Position numbers and translations under genes: made by a program
IMG/VR virus record: IMGVR_UViG_3300029319_000003
Coordinates: 62,001-126,000 of that record
Strand: one strand, 5' to 3'
DNA length: 64,000 nt
DNA from: a virus
Notes under the pieces: generated by a model
The model's database searches: none
Seen by the model: the letters and a program-made list of their open reading frames with translations, nothing else
What the model was told of the DNA's origin: nothing
Part shown: positions 52,501-59,767 of the stretch, one piece after another
Layout of the letters: the number at the start of each line of letters is the position of its first letter
Numbering within the stretch: the stretch's first letter is position 1

Positions 52501-55500
52501 GTGAGCAATACTAGAGCCGAGCCCTGTGAAGCGCCACAGTTCGGGGCGGTCGGTTGCCCTTTGACCAATGGTAAATGGCTCGATAGCGCCTGCGGCAAGC
52601 CCTGATGCGGCGTGCATTGTATTCTTCACGCAGTTGGTCATAAACCCTGCGGCAGTGACCACATCTCGATTCCCCGCAGCGCCTGCTACGTTTTGTGTCA
52701 GCGTGACAACTCCACCGGCACTGGTTGCGACAATTTTGCCAGCATGACCGTTTGAACTGTTGACCAGTGTTATGAAATTAGTAGCAGTTGTTGTTGCACT
52801 GCCCGCCGCATCAAATTCTTGATCCGAAGCAGTGGCATCACCAGCCCCAGTATTTATTACTTTGTAAGTAACTGAAGTTCCATCTGTCGAAATCAGAGTT
52901 ATTGTTCCGTTGTTTGCCGAAGCATAATTTGTTGGATGGAATTCAAATGAAGTCGATGCTTTCGCCTCTGTTGACAACTTAACATCCACATGTCGGTGTT
53001 GGTTTCCTCCAACATGAGCATGGGTAAACGGACCCTGCATTGCAGTTTCTTTCTGAGGTCCATATGAATCGTCGTGAATGTTGGCTTTGTATTCAGTGCC
53101 TGTATTAACATCTTCATATATCGACCAAGGAGACTGGAATGAACTCTTGAACTGCCCACCGGCTCCGGTGTGTCCGGCAACTGCGTTGTCAACGACAGTC
53201 ATCGCGTCATCTTTAGGCTTCTTGTCGAGCGGGAATCGCGAAGCGAGATTATCAGTGCTCAGAGCCTCTGCATTCAACTCGTCGTAAAAATCCAACGACC
53301 CTGTTTGGATACCAGCCGGCAAACCACGAATAAAGTCATTAGAGTTTCTTTTATTTACAGGGAAGTTGGTGCCACCATGAATTGTTTGGGGTGCCTGCAC
53401 GGCGAACCTGTAAGGTCTACCAAGTCGTTGAATCGCATAAGTCGATCCTTGGTAAACAGTGTTTGTGCGACCTTTATAAAGTCGGGGATTTTTATTACCC
53501 CAATATCCATCAATATCTTTTATTTTAACTGACTGAACCGTAGTTCTGACGGCATCACTGCCCAGCCCACCAGCGAAAGCAGCAGAGATTGTTGCTGCGG
53601 ATAGGTTGTGCGTGATCGCAGTATTGCCATGAGCACCACCAGAGTCTTGCGTTAAAAGAACATCGCCAGTGCCGCCGGGATCTGATGCTGTAATCGAAAC
53701 ATCCTTTTGGGCATTAATAACTGCAATCCATCGGTCTGCGAAAGCCTCCAAACTTGCCAACCCACTCTGCCCAACAATGATATATCCAAGCCCATTCTTC
53801 GTACCATCAGCAGTGGTAACGCCACCGGTTACTTGAAATGTTGTTGATTTTCCAGATCCATCAGTTAATACAAGAGTCTCCCCGTCGTTACAGTAACTTG
53901 CAAAAGAAATTGTTGCAGTAGCCTGAGTTTCTGCACTTAATTGCCGCATGTCACGGGCGGCTTGTTCTGCCCACCACAAACTATTCTGGCTTTCTTCTCC
54001 ATCGCCAGCACCATTGCCGAAGCCATAAGGAATACTGAAACCGCTTAAATTATTGACAATTGCCGTGTTTCCGTTAACCCCCATTAGGTCTTGTGTCAAC
54101 GTGATAGAAGTGCTGGTTCCCGATGCAGTGATTGCGGCATCCGTCTGTGCGTTAATTACTGCTCTAATTCTGGTGGCGAAGTCCGAAAAACTGCTAACAC
54201 CTGATTGTCCAATAATCACATTACCACTGGCGTTCTTTGTCCCATCGGCTGTTGTCACGCCACCCGTAATTTCAAATGTGACTGAATCTCCGTCTGTATC
54301 AATCAGTGTGATTGTCTCTCCATTGTTAGCATATGAGCCGACAACCAGAACAGCAGTCGCAGCGGCGGTTGGCAATGTCGCATGACCATGCTTCCAGTCA
54401 TATCCCAACTCATGCACGCCACGGGCTGTTGCCTGCGGAGGTTCTTGTTTCATTTCAAGCGTCGGATATTTTGTCCAATACTTGTTACGTTCAAGAACGT
54501 GAGGTTCGACCATCGTCCGCATGCCTTCGGAGAAGTTAGCAGAAGCAGGAATCAATTCCTGAATCATGTAGCCCAGTGAAGCATCGAGCCACTTGTAGAA
54601 CTCAACATAACGATCTACTTTGGGAGTGTTGCCAATTGTATCAAAGAATGATTGGCGTAGTTTGCCAAGCATCTTATAGTCCATTCGATACCGATTGACT
54701 GGATCTCCGATTAAGTTGTTGAAGTCTTTGATTGTTGCGAACACATTTAAAATCTCTTCAGAGATCGTCGCATACATACTCTTTTCAACAGCAAAGAAAT
54801 GATTAATTGGTTCCGATTCTTTTGTATAATTTAAATCATCAGACTGTCCAGTTAAAATCTTAACTGTGTCTGCGGACTGTAAGTTTTCTGGCAACTGTTG
54901 ATATGCCGACAAGACATAATTTGTATCAACAACTTGCTTGGAGTCAGGATACCATTTGTCACCAACGCCGGGGTAGTCCACATCGACAACTGTGCTGATC
55001 CATCCATAGTCAGAGTAGTCTGACGACCCACTCGTAAGATCGTACACATAGAACGTAGAATCAGATAGAATGCCCGAGCCGTCATCTGGGCTGGAGCCTG
55101 TAACATTTGAGAAGTCCCAATGGAGAGCAAGCGTGTCCTTCTGAGGGACGTGAATTCCTTTACCACTTGGTGACAGACTGCTTTGAGCAAAATAAGCAGG
55201 CTTCATTGGGTTCATTCGACCAGCATTGCTGGCATCGCGGGCGTGCGCCTTAATTGTATCGTTGTCAATATAATCCAGCCAATATCTGACGCCTGACATT
55301 TTTACATCGCAACTATCAATTATTTTGACATTACTGTCCTTGTAAAGCGCTCCCATGTAAACACGCTTGTTTGCGTGAAGGAATGCTTGCGCCGGAGTTT
55401 GAGTAACGGGGGCTGAGATGGTGAACTCATTCTCCACCACGTCGAGCAACATGTTAACACCATATAGTTCAATGATGTACCCTGTTGTGCCCAACGTAGA

Positions 55501-58026
55501 GCCATCAACAAAGTCTGTTAGATCGTTACCGGGCTCTGGATACATACGAACAGCAAAGTTCCACTTGCCGCCGTCATAGACGTTCGGATACACACTAGAC
55601 GTGACACTGACGCCGAGAGCAGGAGAGTAAATTTCGAAATAAACATCACTTCCTTCAGGCTCGGTTTTATGGGCGTAAACAAAAACATTTGCAGATGGAG
55701 AAGAACTCCACTTATACGAATCAGCATTCACGCACTCATGGAAGCCGAAAAGCGACACTCGCTCAAACCCGACCTCGCTGTATTGAGGGTGGTCCCTATC
55801 CATCTTCTTTGCAAAGATTGCCTCGGCTTCCAATGTGAATGGAACATAATTATGGTTTGGAGCAGTTACAGCAGGAATACAACTTCCTGACTGGTAAACT
55901 GTACCGTCGTAGCGATCAGCATGATTGAAGTCAATGTACTTCTTGCGAACAGTCGAGTAGCGGAATGCGTTTCCTAACTCATATGTCACATTATCCGCAT
56001 AAAGATTAATCTTAATTAACTCTTCGTCCACACCAAAGCAGCGCAAGAGATTGCGGAAAGAACGAACCGTTCCCTTTGTCTTGTAAATGTGGACCATGTT
56101 GTTGTAGATGTTATGATAAATTAAATTCTTAATCTCATACAACTTGCGGTCATAAACTCGCTCTTCATCTTTTCCAAGCAACTCTTCCATCGCGGTTGCT
56201 TCAGTAAATAAGTCGGGAACATCGATACCCACAGATCGAACCAAACGATTTGCAAACGCAAGGGGGTGCTGTGGAGTGAGGCTACCACCCGAGAAAGTTG
56301 GATTTGGATCATCATCGTCTTCGCCGTCGGCAAAGTCTGCATTGAGTTTGTCGATCTCTCCATAGCCAACATTTTTAAGTTTCGTAAGTTCTTCAATTTG
56401 GACGTGCAGGTTGTCAAAGTAACTTGCCATGATCTGCGTTAGATCAAGAAGCGTATGGCGTTCTTTTTCCTCATCCATCTCGGTAATCCAAGAAGGAATC
56501 GAGTTATAAATGCCAGCATTATTGTAATGATCGTATGACGTACCCGACAAAGACATTTCAGCATAAAGTGCTTCAACGCTTGGATGGTAAGCATACATCA
56601 CCGGATCTTTTGATTCTGAGTTTTCTACAATATCAGTTCGCGAGTCGAATGCGGATCCTGTGCTTCGCATCGTCGCTGCATAATTTGTAATAGAGCCGTT
56701 AGAGACTCGACCAGAATAATCCAGAACAACAGAGTCTGTTGAACTATACCCAGAGATACCTTCATTAAACTTATAGTATACGCCGAGGTTTGAATTATAC
56801 TCATCGGAGTCATTACCGCCGGCAATATTCGTGAACCAGTTGCGTCCGATCTGCTGGTGCGTCCTTGCAGATTTCCAGAATCGCACTTCATCAAGTTGTA
56901 CGGGTGCGGCACCAACCCCAGCCATAGTCGCGCCTGCGCCTCGGGATTGTGCATTTGGACCGGTAATAAAAGAACCAATGGTCGCTTGCAAATTCTTTTC
57001 AATATCAAGCGTTCGGTCATACGAAACAGACTGGGTTTGATAAAGTTGCCCATTGACAAAAAACTTAATCGCGTCTTTTGTAAAAGTAAATGCATAGTGA
57101 TTCCAGTCTTCGCTCTTCCATGACGAAACCGAACCCGAAAGACCAGTTGATGTAGTTAGATAATCACCAATACGAGTTGCGGTAGACAACTCCACTCCCT
57201 TAGTGCTCTCACCCCCCGAATAATAACCTGTGGCGAATTTCCAATCGTCTCCCGCTGCTTTATCGCGGCACATTCCAACAGTTAACCTTACAAGGTCTGC
57301 TCCTGCCGTTTCACCGTTCCATAAGTCAAAGAGCCCAATGTAGTGCTGGTTTGTAATAGCATCCAAGTCGCTTTTCTTAAACTTCGCCCAAAACTCAACA
57401 GTGTTTCCTGTTGCACGGAATGACAAGTTTGAAACAAGATCCACTGAGCCTGAATCAAACAAGTTGGCTGCGCCTGTATATCCCTTGATGGCATGAGCAG
57501 AAGTTGAAGGACTCTTTGCGGATTCTCGATCAACAAAGTTTGTGGGATACATCTGCTTCAAAGATGCCGCGTCTGGATCTGTGTTAGGACCACCTTTAGC
57601 AAGAACATACTGAGGCTGGCTGGTTAATACAATATCACCCGTCGCATGAGAGTAGGTGGTGTCTACTGTTAAACTACCAGAGTTAAAGTGAATATAGCCT
57701 GTTTCGCGAGGATACCTATTTTCTAGAATCCACTTATCAAGGCTGGATGCTGAAACATGCCAGAGGGTCTTTTCCGTTTGCGACCCGTCATATGGATACG
57801 TTTCATAAATAAATTTAATTGAGTCTTCGTAGTATTTCTTTGCAGACCCGTAGCGTGCAAAATGTGAAGCGCTGGAGTAGTCCACCCGTGGGGTGTACTG
57901 GGTTGCCTGCTGCACATGAGCATCAATATAATCTTTAGACTCTACATCAACGGACTCAACTTCTTCTTTGTTTTCGTTAACGAGAGATTTATTTGATCCG
58001 ACTCCGAATAAATCTTTAATGCCCAT
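43531..58026 (-). CDS. giant multidomain virion protein, 4831 residues
   Basis: A single frame of 14.5 kb, almost a quarter of the window. Residues 1-130 have RVDYSSASHFARYGSAKKYY and ETYPYDGSQTEKTLWH. A concanavalin/LamG-like domain follows at about 190-410 (TVEFWAKFKK, NHYAFTFTKDAIKFFVNGQL). A conserved block lies at about 530-720 (NMVHIYKTKGTVRSFRNLLR). Repeat modules of about 110 residues, with GGVTTADGTKN and VIIGQSG, lie at about 1227-1335 and 1369-1489, with a diverged third at about 1689-1795. A second LamG-like region lies near 3020-3250 and a conserved C terminus ends at about 4780. It is probably a long tail fibre or baseplate appendage that binds host glycans. No protease, TMP-like coil or membrane segment is seen. 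AAGG precedes the ATG. Confidence 0.85.
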   Translation of the reverse strand: MGIKDLFGVGSNKSLVNENKEEVESVDVESKDYIDAHVQQATQYTPRVDYSSASHFARYGSAKKYYEDSIKFIYETYPYDGSQTEKTLWHVSASSLDKWILENRYPRETGYIHFNSGSLTVDTTYSHATGDIVLTSQPQYVLAKGGPNTDPDAASLKQMYPTNFVDRESAKSPSTSAHAIKGYTGAANLFDSGSVDLVSNLSFRATGNTVEFWAKFKKSDLDAITNQHYIGLFDLWNGETAGADLVRLTVGMCRDKAAGDDWKFATGYYSGGESTKGVELSTATRIGDYLTTSTGLSGSVSSWKSEDWNHYAFTFTKDAIKFFVNGQLYQTQSVSYDRTLDIEKNLQATIGSFITGPNAQSRGAGATMAGVGAAPVQLDEVRFWKSARTHQQIGRNWFTNIAGGNDSDEYNSNLGVYYKFNEGISGYSSTDSVVLDYSGRVSNGSITNYAATMRSTGSAFDSRTDIVENSESKDPVMYAYHPSVEALYAEMSLSGTSYDHYNNAGIYNSIPSWITEMDEEKERHTLLDLTQIMASYFDNLHVQIEELTKLKNVGYGEIDKLNADFADGEDDDDPNPTFSGGSLTPQHPLAFANRLVRSVGIDVPDLFTEATAMEELLGKDEERVYDRKLYEIKNLIYHNIYNNMVHIYKTKGTVRSFRNLLRCFGVDEELIKINLYADNVTYELGNAFRYSTVRKKYIDFNHADRYDGTVYQSGSCIPAVTAPNHNYVPFTLEAEAIFAKKMDRDHPQYSEVGFERVSLFGFHECVNADSYKWSSSPSANVFVYAHKTEPEGSDVYFEIYSPALGVSVTSSVYPNVYDGGKWNFAVRMYPEPGNDLTDFVDGSTLGTTGYIIELYGVNMLLDVVENEFTISAPVTQTPAQAFLHANKRVYMGALYKDSNVKIIDSCDVKMSGVRYWLDYIDNDTIKAHARDASNAGRMNPMKPAYFAQSSLSPSGKGIHVPQKDTLALHWDFSNVTGSSPDDGSGILSDSTFYVYDLTSGSSDYSDYGWISTVVDVDYPGVGDKWYPDSKQVVDTNYVLSAYQQLPENLQSADTVKILTGQSDDLNYTKESEPINHFFAVEKSMYATISEEILNVFATIKDFNNLIGDPVNRYRMDYKMLGKLRQSFFDTIGNTPKVDRYVEFYKWLDASLGYMIQELIPASANFSEGMRTMVEPHVLERNKYWTKYPTLEMKQEPPQATARGVHELGYDWKHGHATLPTAAATAVLVVGSYANNGETITLIDTDGDSVTFEITGGVTTADGTKNASGNVIIGQSGVSSFSDFATRIRAVINAQTDAAITASGTSTSITLTQDLMGVNGNTAIVNNLSGFSIPYGFGNGAGDGEESQNSLWWAEQAARDMRQLSAETQATATISFASYCNDGETLVLTDGSGKSTTFQVTGGVTTADGTKNGLGYIIVGQSGLASLEAFADRWIAVINAQKDVSITASDPGGTGDVLLTQDSGGAHGNTAITHNLSAATISAAFAGGLGSDAVRTTVQSVKIKDIDGYWGNKNPRLYKGRTNTVYQGSTYAIQRLGRPYRFAVQAPQTIHGGTNFPVNKRNSNDFIRGLPAGIQTGSLDFYDELNAEALSTDNLASRFPLDKKPKDDAMTVVDNAVAGHTGAGGQFKSSFQSPWSIYEDVNTGTEYKANIHDDSYGPQKETAMQGPFTHAHVGGNQHRHVDVKLSTEAKASTSFEFHPTNYASANNGTITLISTDGTSVTYKVINTGAGDATASDQEFDAAGSATTTATNFITLVNSSNGHAGKIVATSAGGVVTLTQNVAGAAGNRDVVTAAGFMTNCVKNTMHAASGLAAGAIEPFTIGQRATDRPELWRFTGLGSSIAHPQAFMDAAVAYGVFYPAANRLRDETAKRPVNLRNIKSTTGSVNLGNYARDYEILQTFGRGEQNRWLVKSGSLHEKLVPVTVSPAVSGVFDYTLPVRGRSEHVITSRFSAPGAPDTLGLGSTDLESGELSPYNNLNYRNLDVRNHLKMWQAEHTLIGGGREEWFAGGYPGGMLAETSGAGNWHKVNRNAAHTVDAHGYLSNFNQTLYKPSGSTQYDNWYVQHQIPRSDYQYSWVHNSYKEDLVTGAATVVIVVNSGGKTGGTYTSNMNGKSLTLETPHDTIPAMVEGGGIWSKGANGVEGATSLVAAINNKDTGSRAGHFYTASLFDVDPSGVSASILIKPIWAANHGTGKISDTELDEVTFTDTHSTIKTTKYSVAGSGTARKFDGSQAHLRRGYVTRFDNLSIGMSRTHNYGSPEYNHQLQFPTASDIGVVTSGAGDFASIPIPHGYFFAKQGYGKSHGADKDTVVNPYIPVDFVNLNTIIYEPINTASNTVGYTSSKFDWKTTSTPSTTDVYGNWNYINQQFVTGLPSVDGERAMVAHDGYALGMAASTNALINHRHGPWGWGSWKQVRSGQNPVWRAHRKSNTISVMDRPVIRNFTSSAGREVVFRDSRSDTFVNYIEPSVAWNLPMTHRLNMDGSDLGSRLKHPYSNNLECYANPHLTNRIGKVKCSTDQMYDQLYSLYAGDSVDSQIDFVSLKYSEYIYPKHRHVTLNKVRSRTEYAEVAGTGSNGYDRNSGIIRSFWRDISCSNEVSTSVTGNHFGEQLKDGIRIRSTGSVNAVYGKQATARYNLQWNWMAIKAGWAGMGSNRASYESWEDVVADMASSYNGCFENAQHVNDNASKIQRSNHYRYQFDSIWCMDDFDNGITYAAQVLSEINNTETTDDQQTFPLVYRKEYKGDLAYMGLERMMRMVRPTSSFIEAVSSFSTAKSRLMNGSTQVVWTKPAPRAQLQYIHQCQSDVAEEAGLPWHTPKVSGAIGRYPWYNDYEDYDADIRSATKKYTVVPEFNISSHMSHYVTINGGDFRVDNKDFLELPGGGITGSGKSEAKLTTTYSHDEGTTFETSYTGEPNKAIVNGGFVAAKTNHGIITLARNSYLNDEFLNTVTSSLQTSVDSSPNAALAFNVDDSGEMHTSTYASASALGTTAAADFVAEIHDTNDRLWAHLDSTVDLSTTGGNYFTEYTLGGTGVNTSSDTYSMVTKGFVDAPWGQLTKAAGGPGPTDATTTALGKTARQGTPFFTSFWVKLPENVDDEDMQNRYVGSYGYAGFSGSYSDDEMPNATSVISPMSDEESFGGASSLYEQEGNRHQDKIEGDSYDPVNATIANYWQGMWLRRSSEHCAGGTGKVPEFVGGTEVQTRKQLHWFDTRCNNADVGNYHLTAADGATHDINPQGQVDSFFESLGTLTGDSNQPGEDQKNIVRFWNDPELNNPTVIEPGIWTHIAVQYIPPVAIDKGGAGSNLKYAGTDGDLALENAGNSCIRVWVNGSPVYGMLQRANLGLWDNVGTHNVGTAYYSFKGGSNAAGLSDNNGLDHTKLGVATWNDVDGLAQPHAYDSDSTYLPAVNNKTDDEPHVNTGTEDDVPVSFYESKASGYANISAFPDAATPLRNSSFAKANTTTSPEWTYISDVKIGTSYLTKKPGAGAPFYGQMDEFVIARGMLSSTDVTRVYNHGKPVNVNALFYDAELAANEYGETSGVRAAIKGTTCHPFVITNPHVVNKTEVYKRNSSYESTVSSSGTCTSWNANELIMNAEDEADDWDRYGHTPNLVAWYRMGVPPTSKQVGSSLEFNDKFFDTYAHTDTIVHMDKIAQDHQNLNGASSPRFTLKVNAVKKLLPYNGFYPNQRSVQIGKLFADAMFDNITAADGLETDQIRQACLQPFMAPGILYNTVKAGIAVDWPLFTGTDNLALNPMEALMDEYTKPNFYGEVQRNVVEDTSNNDENRQFLERQTDNSLKDVYDEVFMYQGRKKMQGFKLVRLNTAAKNDTRQAQPMAIRRTDPNPPFSDDSQDGKIWLSQSCGYLIDRTPDMRLPFEALVDLSLLPRKDSSTQWSSARIYMTAPTYYRGDELGYPHLPSYLWNTNTDMKLASGTPWVYPYFEWNGEKDNLYELAMHNFLAETPKFFLKNKGMVTFASQPENRFKSMVSGTVYYMDVNLHKSENFDMMVSPYGSEESGRTAGREELRQDEELAVSVPRSTKGRYFGPPFRYKTNGEVITIDPSEFYDDPDMHRMYEVLTGGGEDSVQDDHAAGMLVTSSALYEGDNDLAKIQDPAQAPYTPPYFYGRATARLSFVATETKKYTLDEILAGVEIEDLNPEAAELFRSVNVNSDGVGDIVSEAKLYVQQGVPRAMPFIRSKYGENGEGLMYAIGDILSAGGTNGNVFNYYKKSPAWQARMPMSSSINMLGKTRLREVTYDVVQTPNRENLSDVTQTEFLPQTAQDSNSSTFDTWVIQPRFECPILDFNNEDNTNFVTKATGSVRNAIPAFGSENEINTSGKAGAGIGMWTGYGEKPTSKDGVFMSLAESYELKDRQSLQDGRRQVTLVIPESGSYYSNNAYLGGAGVDQGYFVIYGKSNNPYYVWFDDGTSNSNDPNPTGMTGIRIRTISTQTTEQVAAQMFTTISGYDDFDATLSSLDIDGPVYDAGNLNAVVIYGPREEVYRAYDYAPLGQYFASSTWFTQELPSDSIAYLSTVQVGSRPVGSLIDVCGFTPGFSRIGEVADEKDISEAIVMIPFVDEPSNYGAKTVTVAGRNFFKISKKLFNLTKTNVEAGKPAIPQGEYGSEEDVWDTSVSDMIKRMKVYNIPPQYDFVRFPLKSGEFPFVMYVFEFNHTFDNKDLSDIWQGLTPKIGTRAERDEAVISHEMNKIEFYEGKNLPPNVRWLTFKVKKRAEQNYYSITADSADDHRFKFDFAVGKKAPEYSYNWPYDFCSLVEKVNVEGVIEFMPPAEDVSVDPTLRRIDDPESALVAAQTSTSVVARTSAPTATVSTSRPGKIFGDDS

Positions 58027-58030
58027 ACGA

Positions 58031-59767
58031 CTAAACTACCTTAAACTTGAAAACTTCTGGCTGTTCTCGATACTCTCCATTTAAATAGAACATAAATTTA
58101 ATTCCATATGAATATCCAGCCTCTAAAAGCGACATGTCAAAATCAAAATAGTTTCCGTCCTTGTCATAAGATAGTTTAGTGTGGCTAGTACTGCCAGTGC
58201 CGTAATCAAGCACAGTAAATTCGTCACTCAACCTTTCTATCTTATAATAAGCATTTGGAAGTATATTGTTCTCCACAGCCTTGCTTGCTACAGTATAAAT
58301 AGTTGGCGACCAATCTTTTAATCGCGTATATAAGCGGAATCGGGCATCTTCGTTCCGTGTGTATTTTTGTTTTAAATTTGTAAGCGAAATAACATAGTTC
58401 GGGGCTACCGAAGTATCCGGTGCCGAGTGGGTGTTGACACTGATCGATTCTGTGTGGAATGTCGCTCCACCAACCTCATGCCACTTGACATAAGCAGTGG
58501 TAGCGGCATTATCCCAAATCAGGCTCGCTTTATAAATTCCAGTCTCAGGGTTGGTTGCTGTTTGTGCATCAACCTGAGTGCTAAGACCAGAGTCGGAATA
58601 CACTCGGCAAGTCACAGTGGGGTTGCCGGGAATATTGATTAGTGTACCGTCCTGATAGTTGTATAGAAAAAGAGTGTTAGCATTATCACTACGAAGGCTG
58701 CTTGATGCATAGAAATTCGAACGATCATCCGCTTTCGATGAATCCCATCTTGCTTCGATACAGGGGCGCTTAAACCAATACTCAGAACCACGTCCAGAAA
58801 ATTTCTTGGTGTAAAATGACCGTGGCTCTTCTTCGTGACTTTGTGACAGTTTAATCAGGAAGCCATAATCAGCAGCGCCGCCTATCCAATCGGAAACTTT
58901 GGAAGTAACGTCAACAAGTAAGTCTTCTGTGCCTTCTGTAAAAGTAAATGTTCCAATCTTAGAACCACCCACATGACCGCCGGCGGTCGTCCATGCTGTG
59001 TAGTCATTTGATCCTGTCAAAGTGTTTCCTGATTTAATCACCACGCCAGTGTCATCGGAGCCTGACCCGCTGACTGTGATCGTAATGTCATCACCAGAGG
59101 CTGCGGAGGCGGTCAGCGACACAACCTTGCCACTGACGGCGACATTAACAAGACTGGTAATATCACTATTTGCTTCCAGTGCAGAACTCAAAGCAGTTGC
59201 CGTGGCATCGGCGTTCGCTCCAACATTTGCTTGAACAAAGTAACCGCCAACTCCGACATGAATCGTTGCGGGCGTAGATGTATCCGTAGGGTTAGTACTA
59301 ACCGTAATACTACCGCTGGCATATTGAGATGGAGTGCTTGTGCGATTGATCCATGAGGCTGCGCCAATGTCGCCATACTCCTCCATATCAAGACCCGTGC
59401 CCTCTTCCCAAGCCTGACCAAGCGCCCACACATCCATAGTGTAATTTGTTGGCAGCGTGCCTCCATGAGTTACGTTAAAAAGTCGCAAATAATATTTTGC
59501 ATCGGCTGGAACAGTTCCTGCTGATCTATCGCTTACAATAAGCGATGAAGTGAACTGCACAAGAGTTCTTGCATATTCACGTTCAGCCTTAACAGCCTTG
59601 CCGCCGCCGCCAAAATCTGTGACCGTGGATGCTTGATCATAAATTGAAAAGACTTCTAAAGCATCGGAGGCTCCCATGTTGGAGCCCGTGCCGCGAAGCG
59701 TAAGACCGCTCTTATATGCATTTGTAATTGTCGTATCAGCAGTTGCTGCGTATCTTTTAATAGCCAC
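58031..59767 (-). CDS. appendage protein with DNRLRE-like N-terminal domain
   Basis: This 578-residue protein starts at a GTG at 59767 that overlaps the gp6 stop (TAGTG). Its N-terminal 180 residues (ATADTTITNAYKSGL and the ending GLDMEEYGDIGAASWINRTS) resemble the DNRLRE-type beta-sandwich of secreted and phage surface proteins. A central Ala/Ser/Thr repeat region (about 170-260) is like the repeat modules of the giant protein. The C terminus (about 440-578) has KQKYTRNEDARFRLYTRLKD and FKFMFYLNGEYR-type strands. It lies between gp6 and the giant gene, so it is probably an appendage or attachment protein at the baseplate edge. Confidence 0.65.
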   Translation of the reverse strand: MAIKRYAATADTTITNAYKSGLTLRGTGSNMGASDALEVFSIYDQASTVTDFGGGGKAVKAEREYARTLVQFTSSLIVSDRSAGTVPADAKYYLRLFNVTHGGTLPTNYTMDVWALGQAWEEGTGLDMEEYGDIGAASWINRTSTPSQYASGSITVSTNPTDTSTPATIHVGVGGYFVQANVGANADATATALSSALEANSDITSLVNVAVSGKVVSLTASAASGDDITITVSGSGSDDTGVVIKSGNTLTGSNDYTAWTTAGGHVGGSKIGTFTFTEGTEDLLVDVTSKVSDWIGGAADYGFLIKLSQSHEEEPRSFYTKKFSGRGSEYWFKRPCIEARWDSSKADDRSNFYASSSLRSDNANTLFLYNYQDGTLINIPGNPTVTCRVYSDSGLSTQVDAQTATNPETGIYKASLIWDNAATTAYVKWHEVGGATFHTESISVNTHSAPDTSVAPNYVISLTNLKQKYTRNEDARFRLYTRLKDWSPTIYTVASKAVENNILPNAYYKIERLSDEFTVLDYGTGSTSHTKLSYDKDGNYFDFDMSLLEAGYSYGIKFMFYLNGEYREQPEVFKFKVV

